Below, one piece after another: positions 25,646 to 34,917 of a stretch of DNA of 64,000 bases. Position 1 is the first letter of the stretch. Each line of letters opens with the position of its first letter. The notes beneath the pieces are model-generated. The model was given only the letters and a program-made list of their open reading frames with translations, had not been told where the DNA came from and ran no database searches. Where the stretch lies: NCBI RefSeq assembly GCF_014197245.1, contig NZ_JACIFF010000001.1, positions 992,001-1,056,000 of the forward strand, written 5' to 3'. This DNA is from Neolewinella aquimaris. Lineage in GTDB: Bacteria > Bacteroidota > Bacteroidia > Chitinophagales > Saprospiraceae. Made by a program: the position numbers and the translations under genes.

Positions 25646-26431
25646 CTACCTTCCCCCAAACTCAGCCTTCCGTTTTTCAATAAACGCGGCAGCCCCTTCC
25701 TGGAAATCGGCCGTTTTGGTAGTGTTTCCGAATGCGCGTGCTTCTGCGGCGAAGCCCTCCTTGTTTTCGTAGTAGGCGTTGATGGCACGAATGCTCTCGC
25801 GGATGGCAATGGGTCCCTTTGTTCCGATGGTTTGGAGGAGTTCCGTGGCTTTGGCGTGAGCCGCTTCCCGATCGGGTAACACGTAGTTGACCAGGCCGAG
25901 ACGGTGCGCTTCGGTAGCATCGATCGGGTTACCCGTCAGGATAAGTTCCGTGGCTTTTCCCTTGCCGATGTACTGGTTGAGCCGTTGCGTGCCCCCGTAG
26001 CCCGGTATGATGCCGAGATTTACTTCCGGTTGGCCGAATTTGGCTTGTTCGGTAGCTATCCGGAGGTGACAGGCCATGGCGAGTTCGCAGCCGCCGCCGA
26101 GCGCGTAGCCGTCGACAACTGCGACCACCGGTACGTGGAAGCGTTCGATCAGGAAGAATATTTCGTGTCCGCGGTGGGCCATCGCTTCCCCGTTTCCATC
26201 GTTGGCAACGCCCAGGAATTCCTTGATGTCGGCTCCGGCGACAAAGGCCCGTCCTCCTGCACCCGTCAGAATGACGCCGTGAATATCGGTTCGGTCGCGG
26301 TAATCGGTACCGAAGAACCGGTGAATTTCCTTCAGGGTATCGGCGTTCAGCGCGTTGAGGGCCTTCGGACGGTTGAGGGTGAGGGTAACGATGCCGTCGT
26401 GTTCCTCGACGAGTAAATTTTGGTAGCTCAT
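25646..26431 (-). CDS. Enoyl-CoA hydratase/isomerase (crotonase) family protein
   Basis: Hydrates trans-2-enoyl-CoA, or performs a related crotonase reaction. The 261-residue protein has LNRPKALNALN, the oxyanion-hole AFVAGADIKEF (FxAGxDxxE) and GYALGGGCELAMACH with the first catalytic Glu. FGQPEVNLGIIPGYGGTQRL holds the second Glu. Both catalytic glutamates are present, favouring a true hydratase. It lies 20 nt after ilvN on the same strand, which might place it in the ilv transcript; a role in branched-chain metabolism is only suggested by position. Confidence 0.9.
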   Translation of the reverse strand: MSYQNLLVEEHDGIVTLTLNRPKALNALNADTLKEIHRFFGTDYRDRTDIHGVILTGAGGRAFVAGADIKEFLGVANDGNGEAMAHRGHEIFFLIERFHVPVVAVVDGYALGGGCELAMACHLRIATEQAKFGQPEVNLGIIPGYGGTQRLNQYIGKGKATELILTGNPIDATEAHRLGLVNYVLPDREAAHAKATELLQTIGTKGPIAIRESIRAINAYYENKEGFAAEARAFGNTTKTADFQEGAAAFIEKRKAEFGGR

Positions 26432-26451
26432 GCGGCCAATATAGCGCGCAT

Positions 26452-26985
26452 TTAATTTCCTACTTCCTCCCGCAGTTCCTGCAGGTAATTGTTCAGCCGT
26501 TCCATTGGCTTTACGATGGCTACCCGTCCGCTACGGACGAATTCGTAGATGCCTACTTTACGCAGCTCGGTCAGCAGGGCTTCGGTTTCGTATTCGTGGC
26601 CGGTCTTTTCGATCACGACGTAGCCGGGCTCGATGAGCAGCACCCGGGCGTTGTGGCGGCGGATCATCATCTCTACCTCGTTGCCGTTGCTGAACACCTC
26701 AATCGGCACCTTGTACAGGGCAATTTCCTGGTACACGATGTCTTTATCTTCGTAGTAAAAAGCCTTGAGTACATCGACCTGCTTATCCAACTGGGCTACC
26801 AGTTTGATCACCATTTCCTCGGTCACGTTCACCACGATTGTGAAACGGTGGATCGTCTCGTCGCTGCTGGCACTGGTGGTCAGGCTGCTGATGTTGAGGT
26901 TGCGGCGGTTGAAGATGCCGACCACCCGGGAGAGTAATCCGGTCTGATCTTCCGTAAAGACGGTTATGGTGAAGGAGCGGGTCAT
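26452..26985 (-). CDS. ilvN: Acetolactate synthase small (regulatory) subunit
   Basis: ACT-domain subunit that stimulates the catalytic subunit and confers valine feedback. ACT domain: FTITVFTEDQTGLLSRVVGI, FNRRNLNISSLTTSAS. A C-terminal domain typical of the longer IlvN/IlvH type follows (VLLIEPGYVVIEKTGHEYE, LLTELRKVGIYEFVRSGRVA), 177 aa in all. It is 48 nt downstream of ilvB. That gap contains dispersed-repeat copy 9. Confidence 0.93.
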   Translation of the reverse strand: MTRSFTITVFTEDQTGLLSRVVGIFNRRNLNISSLTTSASSDETIHRFTIVVNVTEEMVIKLVAQLDKQVDVLKAFYYEDKDIVYQEIALYKVPIEVFSNGNEVEMMIRRHNARVLLIEPGYVVIEKTGHEYETEALLTELRKVGIYEFVRSGRVAIVKPMERLNNYLQELREEVGN

Positions 26986-27000
26986 AACGTAAGATTTAGG

Positions 27001-27018
27001 TGCGGGTACGCAGGTGCA
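27001..27018 (-). repeat. Dispersed C-rich repeat, copy 9 (ilvB-ilvN gap)
   Basis: On the minus strand this reads TGCACCTGCGTACCCGCA, 15 of 18 core bases. It starts 15 nt upstream of the ilvN ATG, C-rich in the sense direction, inside an operon rather than at a promoter. Confidence 0.5.
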
Positions 27019-27033
27019 GTTAAAGCGGACGGA

Positions 27034-28785
27034 TCAAAGATCTTCGGGGCCCAGGATCACCTCGCTTACCGCCTTTCCGCTCGGTACCATCGGGAAGACG
27101 TTATCTTCCTTAACCGTATGGCAGTGCAATAGATACGGCCCGTCGTGCGCCAGCATTTCCGCAATCGCGCCGACCACGTCCTTCGGATCGCGGATCGTAC
27201 GGCCGGGAACGCCGAACCCTTTGGCGATGGTCACGAAGTCGGGATTCTGTAGTTCGACCGAGCTGTACCGGCGGCGGTGGAAAAGCTCCTGCCACTGGCG
27301 TACCATGCCCAGGAAGTTGTTATCGAGCAAAACGATCTTTACCCCAACGTTCCACTGTGTACACAGTCCGAGCTCCTGTATGGTCATCTGAAAGCCACCG
27401 TCGCCGATGAACGCGACGACCTGTCGGGAAGGATCGGCGTACTTGGCTCCGAAGGCGGCGGGTAGTCCGTAACCCATCGTGCCCGCCCCGCCGGAACTCA
27501 CCCACTGGTCGTGGCCCTTGTACTCGTAGTAGCGGGCCGCCATCATCTGGTGTTGCCCGACGTCCGTGGCCACGATGGCCTTGCCGTCGGTTTGCGTGCT
27601 GACTTCCCGGATGACCTGTCCCATGCGAATTTGTCCGTCATCGGTCGGTTTGATGGCCTCGCTGATCACCCGCCGGTGTTCAATGCGTCTGCATTCGTCG
27701 AATCGGGCCACCCATTCCGGGTAGGTCCTTTGCTCGACCATGGGGAGAAGCAGTTCAAGCACCTCGCGGGCATCACCGAGCACGGGTGCCACGGCCTTGA
27801 CGTTCTTGTTAAGTTCCGCAGGGTCGACTTCGATGTGAACCACCTTGCTATTGGGTAAGTATTTGGATAGCAGTCCCGTCACCCGGTCATCGAAGCGCAT
27901 TCCGATGGCTACGATTACGTCCGCTTCGTTCTGGAGCAGGTTCGGGCCGTAGTTGCCGTGCATACCCAGCATGCCGGTGAACAGGGGGTGATCGTTCGGA
28001 ATGGCCGACAGTCCGTGGCAGGTGGCGCCTACCGGAATGCCGGTTTTCTCCACAAATTGCCGGAACACCTCCTGGGCGTGGGCGATGTGAATACCGTGTC
28101 CGGCGAGGATCATCGGCTGCTCGGCGGCATTGATGAGATCGGCGGCCACCCGTAGTTGCGAGCGTTTGGGCTTATTGTGGGGAATGTAGCTTCTGATGGC
28201 GAGCTCCTTCGGATAGGAGAAATCGACCATCGCCAGCTGAGCGTCCTTGGTAATGTCCACGACAACCGGCCCCGGACGACCGCTATTGGCGATAAAGAAA
28301 GCCTTCTTCAGCACCCACCCGATCTCCTCGGGATCCGTGATCTGGTAGTTCCACTTTGTTACCGGAATGGTGCAGTTGACCACGTCCACCTCCTGAAATG
28401 CGTCGCTGCCGAGCAGGAAACCGGGCACCTGACCGGTGATGGCGACGACCGGCAGGGAATCGAGCTGGGCGTCGCAGAGTCCCGTGATCAGGTTGGTAGC
28501 GCCGGGGCCGGAGGTAGCCATACACACTCCCGTCTGCCGCTTGATCCTGGCGTAGCCTTCCGCCGCGTGGATGGCTCCCTGTTCGTGACGGGGTAGGATG
28601 TGGGTGATCCGATCTTCGAAGTCGATCAGGGCATCGTACACCGGCATAATGGCCCCACCCGGGTAGCCGAAGATCGTATCCACGCCTTCGTTCACTAAAC
28701 ACTGCAGCAGTGCGTGGGCACCGGACATTCGTACCGTAGTATCGTTACCGTTCTGAGCTACAGTGGTGCTGATGGAATGTGTCAT
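27034..28785 (-). CDS. ilvB: Acetolactate synthase large (catalytic) subunit
   Basis: ThDP enzyme making acetolactate and acetohydroxybutyrate, the first committed step of valine, leucine and isoleucine synthesis. The 583-residue protein has [14 protein letters not shown] with the catalytic Glu in [17 protein letters not shown]. The FAD/linker domain and the ThDP/Mg2+ motif [21 protein letters not shown] in two halves (ending [14 protein letters not shown]) are also present. It is 23 nt downstream of ilvD. Confidence 0.95.
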   Translation of the reverse strand: MTHSISTTVAQNGNDTTVRMSGAHALLQCLVNEGVDTIFGYPGGAIMPVYDALIDFEDRITHILPRHEQGAIHAAEGYARIKRQTGVCMATSGPGATNLITGLCDAQLDSLPVVAITGQVPGFLLGSDAFQEVDVVNCTIPVTKWNYQITDPEEIGWVLKKAFFIANSGRPGPVVVDITKDAQLAMVDFSYPKELAIRSYIPHNKPKRSQLRVAADLINAAEQPMILAGHGIHIAHAQEVFRQFVEKTGIPVGATCHGLSAIPNDHPLFTGMLGMHGNYGPNLLQNEADVIVAIGMRFDDRVTGLLSKYLPNSKVVHIEVDPAELNKNVKAVAPVLGDAREVLELLLPMVEQRTYPEWVARFDECRRIEHRRVISEAIKPTDDGQIRMGQVIREVSTQTDGKAIVATDVGQHQMMAARYYEYKGHDQWVSSGGAGTMGYGLPAAFGAKYADPSRQVVAFIGDGGFQMTIQELGLCTQWNVGVKIVLLDNNFLGMVRQWQELFHRRRYSSVELQNPDFVTIAKGFGVPGRTIRDPKDVVGAIAEMLAHDGPYLLHCHTVKEDNVFPMVPSGKAVSEVILGPEDL

Positions 28786-28808
28786 GGAGGGGATCGTTTA
28801 CTCGTGAT

Positions 28809-30491
28809 CTATAGGTCCGTAACGCAGCCCAGGGAGGCGCTGCTGACGGAGCGGGCGTATTTCTTCAGGATTCCGAACTTGACTTTGAGCTCGGGGGCCG
28901 TCCACCGTGCACGCCGTTCACGGATGGTGGCTTCGTCTACTTCTAAATTAAGGACATTATTATCGGCATCAATGTTGATGATGTCCCCCTCTTCTACGAG
29001 GGCCAGCAGTCCGCCAACCTGGGCTTCCGGACTGATGTGCCCCACGACGAAGCCGTGGGTTCCCCCACTAAAGCGGCCGTCGGTGATCAGGGCGACCTTT
29101 TTACCGAGCCCCTGTCCCATGATCTCACTCGTAGGTTTAAGCATCTCGGGCATGCCCGGACCGCCTCTGGGACCACTGTAGCGAATCACGACGACGTCTC
29201 CCTCCTTGATGAGTTTGTTACGAATGGCCGTATTGGCTTCGGGCTCGGAATCGAAAACGCGGGCCGGCCCCATGAAACGGGTACCTTCCTTGCCGGTGAT
29301 TTTTGCTACCGATCCTTCCGAGGCGAGGTTGCCGTAGAGAATTTGGAGGTGGCCGGTGGACTTAATGGGCTGATCGAAGGGACGAACGATGTCCTGACCT
29401 TCGCGCAGTCCTTCCACTTCAAGTAAGTTTTCGGCCAGCGTTTTTCCGGTAACCGTCATGCAGTCGCCGTGAAGCATGCCCCGCATCAGGAGTTCCTTCA
29501 TTACGGCGGGGACCCCCCCGACGTAGTACAGGTCTTCCATCACGTACTTACCGCTCGGTTTCAGATCGGCCAGGAAGGGGGTTCGGTCGCTGATGCGCTG
29601 AAAGTCATCGATCGTGATGTCGACGCCGGCGCTCCGTGCGATGGCCACCAGGTGCAGGACCGCGTTGGTGCTGCCGCCGAGGACGGTGATCGTCACGATG
29701 GCGTTTTCGAACGCTTTCCGGGTGAGGATGTCGAGGGGTTTGATGTCCTTTTTGAGGAGATTGAGCATGTACTCCCCCACCCTGGCGGTATCGGCGCGCT
29801 TGTCCGTGTGGTTGGCCGGGATGCTGCTGTTGAAGGGCAGGGCCAGGCCCATCGCTTCGATGGCGGTTGCCATGGTATTGGCCGTGTACATGCCGCCACA
29901 GGCTCCGGAACCGGGGCAGGCGTGGCGGACTACGTCGCGGTGTTTTTGTTCCGTGATCTCACCCATCCGAAACTGCCCGAGCGTCTCGAAGGCCGAGACG
30001 ATGTCGAGATTTTCATCATCGAGACAGCCCGGACTAATGGTACCGCCGTAAACGAGGATAGCGGGACGGTTCAGGCGGCAGAGCGCCATCATGGCACCCG
30101 GCATATTTTTATCACAGCCGACCACCGTGACGATCCCGTCGTACCACTGGGCTCCGGCGACGGTCTCGATGCTGTCGGCAATCACGTCGCGGCTCGGCAG
30201 GCTGTAGCGCATCCCTTCGGTGCCCATGCTGATGCCGTCGCTTACGCCGATGGTGTGGTAGATGAGGCCGAGCAGTTCACTTTCCTGATTAATTCCCGCC
30301 TTGACCTCCTCGGCCAGGGCGTTGAGGTGCATGTTGCAGGGGTTGCCCTCCCAACCGGTGGAGGCGATTCCAACCTGGGCCTTATCCATGTCGGCATCGG
30401 AAAGACCGATGGCGTAGAGCATGGCCTTGGCGGCGGGCTGTTCGGGGTTACTGGTGACGTTGCGGCTGTACTGGTTGATTGGTCGGATCAT
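28809..30491 (-). CDS. ilvD: Dihydroxy-acid dehydratase
   Basis: Fe-S enzyme converting dihydroxy acids to 2-keto acids in branched-chain amino-acid synthesis. Cluster cysteines are seen in [12 protein letters not shown] and [32 protein letters not shown] is near the C-terminus. From ATG 30491 ([11 protein letters not shown]) it has 560 aa, the family norm. The upstream in-frame extension from 30545 runs through the terminator-like hairpin and is rejected. It is the first gene of ilvD-ilvB-ilvN; ilvC is not adjacent. Confidence 0.95.
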   Translation of the reverse strand: MIRPINQYSRNVTSNPEQPAAKAMLYAIGLSDADMDKAQVGIASTGWEGNPCNMHLNALAEEVKAGINQESELLGLIYHTIGVSDGISMGTEGMRYSLPSRDVIADSIETVAGAQWYDGIVTVVGCDKNMPGAMMALCRLNRPAILVYGGTISPGCLDDENLDIVSAFETLGQFRMGEITEQKHRDVVRHACPGSGACGGMYTANTMATAIEAMGLALPFNSSIPANHTDKRADTARVGEYMLNLLKKDIKPLDILTRKAFENAIVTITVLGGSTNAVLHLVAIARSAGVDITIDDFQRISDRTPFLADLKPSGKYVMEDLYYVGGVPAVMKELLMRGMLHGDCMTVTGKTLAENLLEVEGLREGQDIVRPFDQPIKSTGHLQILYGNLASEGSVAKITGKEGTRFMGPARVFDSEPEANTAIRNKLIKEGDVVVIRYSGPRGGPGMPEMLKPTSEIMGQGLGKKVALITDGRFSGGTHGFVVGHISPEAQVGGLLALVEEGDIINIDADNNVLNLEVDEATIRERRARWTAPELKVKFGILKKYARSVSSASLGCVTDL

Positions 30492-30504
30492 AGATTCTTT
30501 AAGT

Positions 30505-30534
30505 AAAAAAGCCGCCTTCCGGGGGAAGGGCGGC
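30505..30534 (-). terminator. Terminator-like hairpin in the ilvD leader
   Basis: On the minus strand the stem GCCGCCCTTCC / GGAAGGCGGC (one bulge, 3-nt loop) is followed directly by TTTTTT, 13 nt before the ilvD ATG. It may terminate transcription from the upstream barrel gene, or act as an attenuator or 5' structure for the ilv operon. Confidence 0.75.
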
Positions 30535-30542
30535 GATTGATA

Positions 30543-30574
30543 CAAAATACCACAATTGCGCCGGAGGCTTCAAA
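30543..30574 (-). promoter_or_regulatory. Candidate ilvD promoter
   Basis: On the minus strand, TTTG (30571-30574) and TATTTTG (30543-30549) are separated by 21 nt, a good Bacteroidota -33/-7 pair. Predicted transcription would start near 30536, at the base of the hairpin. Confidence 0.5.
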
Positions 30575-30624
30575 TCGGGATTTACACGATCTACGACGGC
30601 AAGGATGGCACAGCGGTACGGGTA

Positions 30625-31266
30625 TTAGTACCGCTTTTTATCGAAGCGGAAGGTAGCTTGCAATCCCAACTGAAGCGTTGTAAGCCGCGCCCGCGATTCC
30701 ACCAGTCCGGTTTGGTCGTCGTTCGCTGCATTTACGTCAGCAAAGTCGGTGAGGGTATGGCGAACGGCCAGTATTGGCGTCAGGGTCAACAAATTGCTGA
30801 CGCCGAAGTCGATACCGATGCCCCCACCGAGGGTAAACGCCACTTTATCGAGCGCTTCCCTGTTCCCGTCTTCCCCGAGGCGGTGGTAGGCCACCCCCGG
30901 TGACAGTTGCAGGAATAGCCCTTTTTGCAGCTGCGGGCCCTGTTTGCCGAAAGTGGGACAATCACAGTCCGTACCGAAATCGAAGGGGTACACGTTGGTC
31001 CTGAACTGGAAACCGAATTCCGACCACTTCACTTCACCGCGAGTTGTGGAACCGTACACTGTAGGTAGAAATTCGACCCGCTTTTTGGGCAGCCTGAACC
31101 AGTAATTTAAGGCCAGGTCCTGGCCATTTTCGTACCCCAGGTCGGACGATTGATCGCCTATCGTGGTATTGGCGTCGTTGAAATTGTGAAAGCCGGTCAG
31201 GCCAACCTGGGCACCGGCAGTGCCGACAACAGTCGGGAGGAACAGCAAAAAGAGCCAAAATCGCAT
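30625..31266 (-). CDS. Outer-membrane beta-barrel protein (porin-like, unknown function)
   Basis: 213 aa with signal peptide MRFWLFLLFLPTVVGTAGAQ and amphipathic strands alternating polar and aromatic residues: DLALNYWFRLPKKRVEFLP, GEVKWSEFGFQFRTNVYP, KGLFLQLSPGVAYHRLG and TTLQLGLQATFRFDKKRY at the C-terminal end. This matches small Bacteroidota outer-membrane barrels. A CDCPTF motif in one loop could form a disulfide. Substrate unknown. It is upstream of ilvD on the same strand, separated from it by a promoter and hairpin. Confidence 0.75.
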   Translation of the reverse strand: MRFWLFLLFLPTVVGTAGAQVGLTGFHNFNDANTTIGDQSSDLGYENGQDLALNYWFRLPKKRVEFLPTVYGSTTRGEVKWSEFGFQFRTNVYPFDFGTDCDCPTFGKQGPQLQKGLFLQLSPGVAYHRLGEDGNREALDKVAFTLGGGIGIDFGVSNLLTLTPILAVRHTLTDFADVNAANDDQTGLVESRARLTTLQLGLQATFRFDKKRY

Positions 31267-31348
31267 ATGGAGAAAAGTTGTACTTGCACGAACGCCACAC
31301 GGTTGCGTACAAGTACCTTAACCACCCAGCTCTTCTACTAGTTTTCAC

Positions 31349-31366
31349 TGCACCCGCGTCCCCGCC
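31349..31366 (+). repeat. Dispersed C-rich repeat, copy 4 (upstream of metallophosphoesterase gene)
   Basis: TGCACCCGCGTCCCCGCC is the exact 18-base core. Identity with copy 3 (opposite strand) extends to 22 bp (31346-31367). It lies 94 nt upstream of the start and is followed by CTAACATC. Confidence 0.8.
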
Positions 31367-31427
31367 CTAACATCCCGGACCGGAGTCCTTAACGGCGGTT
31401 AACAAACTTATGTACGAAAATCAGGGT

Positions 31428-31435
31428 TAACTTTG
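31428..31435 (+). promoter_or_regulatory. -7 box for metallophosphoesterase gene
   Basis: TAACTTTG fits TAnnTTTG exactly, 25 nt before the TTG start at 31461. No -33 match was seen at the expected spacing. Confidence 0.35.
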
Positions 31436-31460
31436 GTGTAACTTAATCCTCTCCCTGCCC

Positions 31461-32540
31461 TTGCTACCATTCCTCGTCTTCAGCGTCTTATCCGGTTCGA
31501 TCGATAGTCTGCCGCCAGATGGTCCTTACCTGATCTACGAAGACGACGCCGTAGTGGCCCGGTGGGTAAACACCGAAGACCGGACCGAAGGACAGATCGT
31601 ATTCGAGCCCGAAAACTTCGATCAGCTGCCGGAATTTGCTTCCTTCCGCCCGGAGATGGTTGACGTGACCCGCGACTTTGCCCCCCAACTGGACATCCGC
31701 TTTGAGGGAGTGAGCCGGGTAGCGGCGCTCAGCGACATTCACGGACAGTTTGATACGGGCCTAAAACTGCTGCAGGCCAACGGAATCATCGACGACAATC
31801 AACACTGGGCGTTCGGCGACGGCCACCTGGTGATCGTGGGAGACATCTTCGACCGGGGCGACCAGGTGACCGAACTGCTCTGGCTGATCCACAACCTGCA
31901 GATCGAGGCTGAACGCTCGGGGGGAAGGGTCCACTTCCTGCTCGGCAATCACGAAACGATGACGCTAGAGGGCGATGAACGGTACCTCAACCAAAAATAC
32001 CGCGTAACGAGCGGCATGACGGGTAAGTTCTACCACGAACTTTACGGTCCGAATGCCTACCTCGGTCGGTGGTTGCGCACGTTGCCGTTGGCGGTAGAAA
32101 TCAACGGTACGGTGTACATCCACGGTGGCCTGAGCCGGGCAATGGTAAGGGAGGTAAGTAGCATCGACCGACTGAACGAGCTGTACCACGAACACCTGAT
32201 CGACTCCGATGACCTGGATGAGGTAATCGGCGGAAGCTCCCGCCTGCACATGCTGTACGGCCGGGAGGGCCCGCTCTGGTACCGGGGGTACTTCAGCCGA
32301 AACTCCTTCACCGTGAAGGACCTCAACTTTGTGCTGAAAAAGATCGGTGCCCAGAGGATCGTGGTGGGCCACACGAGCTTCACCGCCGTACAGGGGTTCT
32401 ACGATAACCGGGTGATCGCCGTTGATTCGAGCATCAAATTCGGAGGGGTCGGGGAGATTTTACTTATGGTAGATAATGATTACTTTAGGGGAACGATCTC
32501 CGGGGACAGAATCCCGCTGGAGTCCTCACCCACGAAGTAA
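31461..32540 (+). CDS. Calcineurin-like metallophosphoesterase (Shewanella-like phosphatase type)
   Basis: Metal-dependent phosphatase with the complete signature: SDIHGQFD, VGDIFDRGD, LLGNHE, YIHGGLS and VGHTSF. The arrangement resembles PPP-type Shewanella-like protein phosphatases. The 359-residue protein starts at TTG 31461 with a hydrophobic stretch (LPFLVFSVLSGSIDSLP) that could be a signal peptide, which would make it periplasmic. No better start exists. Its stop overlaps the next ATG (TAATG), so the two genes are coupled. The substrate is unknown. Confidence 0.88.
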   Translation: MLPFLVFSVLSGSIDSLPPDGPYLIYEDDAVVARWVNTEDRTEGQIVFEPENFDQLPEFASFRPEMVDVTRDFAPQLDIRFEGVSRVAALSDIHGQFDTGLKLLQANGIIDDNQHWAFGDGHLVIVGDIFDRGDQVTELLWLIHNLQIEAERSGGRVHFLLGNHETMTLEGDERYLNQKYRVTSGMTGKFYHELYGPNAYLGRWLRTLPLAVEINGTVYIHGGLSRAMVREVSSIDRLNELYHEHLIDSDDLDEVIGGSSRLHMLYGREGPLWYRGYFSRNSFTVKDLNFVLKKIGAQRIVVGHTSFTAVQGFYDNRVIAVDSSIKFGGVGEILLMVDNDYFRGTISGDRIPLESSPTK

Positions 32541-33502
32541 TGCGTTACCTGTTTTGTTGGCTGCTCATTGGGTCCCTCTACGCCGGTGCCCAACCCTCGC
32601 TCTTCGACGAGCTCTGGGAGTGCAACGATACGGTCACGATCGCGCTAGAAACCAACACGAAGCGACTCCTCCGTAACAAGAAAGAAAAATCGTACCAGCC
32701 GGCTACCGTCCACATTAACGGACGGACCCTAAGCGGCCGCGTTCGTAGCCGGGGACACATTCGGCTGGAAGTCTGCCGTTTTCCTTCCCTAAAGATCAAA
32801 CTCGATAAGACGGCCCTCGACTCGTTAGGCTTCACGGAGCTGAATGATCTAAAATTGGTCGTTCAGTGCTCCAGCCACAGCGCGGCGGAGGGGTACCTCA
32901 GGCGGGAAAAGCTGATCTATGACCTGCATGCTATGGTCAGTAGATATCACCACCGCACGATACCGGTACACCTGTACCTGGGCGATCGCATCCTGGAAGC
33001 ATTTTTGGTGGAGGCGGAAGAACAACTCGCAGCCCGTTACGGGGCTATCGTCGTCGAATCCGATCAGGTCAGTACCCGCGGCCTGCAGCGGGAGGCCTAC
33101 CTCAACATGTGCCTGTTCAACTACATGGTGCTGAATACGGACTGGAACGTATTCAACCTCCACAACGTCGAATGCCTTCAGTTGACGGAGAGCCGGGAAC
33201 TGATCCCCATTCCGTACGATTTTGACTACAGTGGCGTTGTCGGCACTACTTACGCCGTTCCCCACGACGCCCACAATTTGCGGTCGGTACAGCAGCCCAA
33301 ATGGCTCGGTCGCCATGTAACCGAGGAAGAACTGTCCGCCGCGCTGCTTCCCTTTCTGGATGCACGCGCTCGGATGGTCGATCACGTCAATTCGTGCCAT
33401 GACCTGCACCCCGGTCACCAAAAGAGAATCCTGGATCGCCTGACGGAATTCTACGAACTGATCGAGAATCCCGCTGCGCTGCGGGCATTTACCAGCAACT
33501 GA
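32540..33502 (+). CDS. Exported CotH-like kinase-fold protein
   Basis: 320 aa with signal peptide MRYLFCWLLIGSLYAGAQ. The mature part has a beta-rich N-terminal region (HINGRTLSGRVRSRGH, PSLKIKLDK) and a later segment LMFNYMVLNTDWN-like (NYMVLNTDWNVFNLHNVE), then LIPIPYDFDYSGVV. The latter recalls CotH and related atypical kinases, where Asn and Asp bind metal-ATP. The assignment is by motif pattern only. Translational coupling to the metallophosphoesterase suggests a kinase-phosphatase type pair, which is inference. Confidence 0.6.
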   Translation: MRYLFCWLLIGSLYAGAQPSLFDELWECNDTVTIALETNTKRLLRNKKEKSYQPATVHINGRTLSGRVRSRGHIRLEVCRFPSLKIKLDKTALDSLGFTELNDLKLVVQCSSHSAAEGYLRREKLIYDLHAMVSRYHHRTIPVHLYLGDRILEAFLVEAEEQLAARYGAIVVESDQVSTRGLQREAYLNMCLFNYMVLNTDWNVFNLHNVECLQLTESRELIPIPYDFDYSGVVGTTYAVPHDAHNLRSVQQPKWLGRHVTEEELSAALLPFLDARARMVDHVNSCHDLHPGHQKRILDRLTEFYELIENPAALRAFTSN

Positions 33503-33507
33503 CCGGT

Positions 33508-34167
33508 TTACTGCTTGAAGGCATATTCGATCACGTTGGCCCCCATCTGCAGGGCGGCCGCCCGCACCTCCGGCGGATCGTTGTGGACGGGCTCGTCTTC
33601 CCAGCCGTCTCCCAGGTCCGACGAAAAGGAGTAGAAGCATACCAGACGTCCTTCCCAGAACAATCCGTAGCCCTGCGCCGGTTCCCCGTCGTGCTCGTGT
33701 ATCTTCGGCAGGCCGTTCGTAAACTCGTAGGTTTGGTGGTAGATGGGGTGGTCGAAGGGGAGTTCCACGAACTTCACTTCGGGCAGGACCTGCTCCATAG
33801 CGACGCGGACGTAAGCGTCCATTCCGTAGTTGTCGTCGATGTGCAGGAAGCCGCCACCGATGAGATAATTGCGGAGGTTTTCCGCTTCGGCCGAGGAAAA
33901 GACCACGTTGCCGTGACCGGTCATGTGCACCCAGGGGTAGTTGAATAACTCGGCGCTGCCTACGTCGACCGTACCGTAGTCCGTGTCAAAATCCGTCCCC
34001 AGCGCCTGGTTGCAAAATGCGGCCAGGTTGGGAAGGGCGGTGGGGTTGGCGTACCAATCGCCCCCTCCGTTGTACTTCAGCAACGCCAATTGCAGTTTGG
34101 CACCAGCCGGAGGAGCTGCCGCGGCAAACAGGAGTAGACAGACCAGAAGCGGGAGGAACTTTCGCAT
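33508..34167 (-). CDS. DUF4159 domain-containing exported protein
   Basis: From ATG 34167 (219 aa) there is a signal peptide (MRKFLPLLVCLLLFAAAAPP), then a DUF4159 domain. Hallmarks are LLKYNGGGDWYANPTALPNL, PWVHMTGHGNVVFS, LRNYLIGGGFLHIDDNYGMD and WEGRLVCFYSFSSDLGDGWE. The fold is glutamine-amidotransferase-like and the function unknown. In many genomes DUF4159 genes sit near MoxR/BatA clusters, but that is not the case here. It is third in a run nfu-rsmE-DUF4159 and ends 5 nt from the convergent CotH-like gene. Confidence 0.85.
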   Translation of the reverse strand: MRKFLPLLVCLLLFAAAAPPAGAKLQLALLKYNGGGDWYANPTALPNLAAFCNQALGTDFDTDYGTVDVGSAELFNYPWVHMTGHGNVVFSSAEAENLRNYLIGGGFLHIDDNYGMDAYVRVAMEQVLPEVKFVELPFDHPIYHQTYEFTNGLPKIHEHDGEPAQGYGLFWEGRLVCFYSFSSDLGDGWEDEPVHNDPPEVRAAALQMGANVIEYAFKQ

Positions 34168-34182
34168 GGGAGGATAACGCAA

Positions 34183-34911
34183 CTAACCCCCATTGGGATT
34201 ATGCTCACTGCTCCAATTGAGAAGTTCTACGGTGTGTACGGCCGCAATGGCGGCGGTTTCCGTGCGCAGACGGTGGGGACCGAGGCTCGTGTAGTGAAAT
34301 CCGTGGCGGAGGGCGAGTGAGGCTTCGGCGGGACTAAATCCTCCTTCGGGACCGATAGCAAGGGAGACATCGACCCTGGGCCGGACGATTTGGTGCAGTA
34401 GGGGGCTGTTCCGTTCGCCTAGGTAGGCCAGAAACTTATCGCCCGTAGCGGCAGATTCTACCGCCTCGGTAAAGGAACAGGGGTCGAGGAGTTGGGGCAG
34501 CCAGGCCCGAAGACTTTGTTTCATAGCGGCTTCGACCACGCGTTCCAGCCGGTCGGCGCGTAGGCGGGTTCGTTCCGAGTGCTCGCTGAAGAAGGGCTGA
34601 ATGCGATCGATACCGATCTCGGTTGCCTTTTCGAGGATCCACTCGAAACGGTCGATGTTCTTTGTCGGAGCCACGAGCAGGGTCAGGGTATGGGCGCTGC
34701 GGTGCGTTTCCTGTCTGAGTTGGTCCACCTCCAGGGTACAAGCGCGTTTGGAGATGTCCGTGATATTGCCCCGGTACCAGCCGCCCTTACCGTCCACCAG
34801 GTCGATGGACTCTCCTACTTTCCTGCGCAAAACCCGGGCGACGTGGGCGGCCTCGGTATCGCGCAATTCGTGGCGGCCGACGGTCAGGTCAGGATCATAA
34901 AATAGCTGCAA
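34183..34911 (-). CDS. rsmE: 16S rRNA (uracil(1498)-N(3))-methyltransferase
   Basis: SPOUT-fold methyltransferase modifying U1498 of 16S rRNA. The 242-residue protein has the N-terminal PUA-like region (HVARVLRRKVGESIDLVDGK) and LLVAPTKNIDRFEWILEKATEIG. The knot motifs are LAIGPEGGFSPAE and SLGPHRLRTETAAIAAV. The start is TTG 34911, 6 nt after the nfu stop; no ATG is nearby. Confidence 0.95.
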   Translation of the reverse strand: MQLFYDPDLTVGRHELRDTEAAHVARVLRRKVGESIDLVDGKGGWYRGNITDISKRACTLEVDQLRQETHRSAHTLTLLVAPTKNIDRFEWILEKATEIGIDRIQPFFSEHSERTRLRADRLERVVEAAMKQSLRAWLPQLLDPCSFTEAVESAATGDKFLAYLGERNSPLLHQIVRPRVDVSLAIGPEGGFSPAEASLALRHGFHYTSLGPHRLRTETAAIAAVHTVELLNWSSEHNPNGG

Positions 34912-34917
34912 GTCCGC

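Noticed and set aside
29469-30506. 345-codon frame opposite ilvD
   Set aside because: Antisense to a certain gene, with no recognisable motif.
30491-30545. Leader peptide upstream of ilvD (frame starting at 30545)
   Set aside because: The frame is in phase with ilvD and has no stop; it is not enriched in Ile, Leu or Val and passes through the hairpin.
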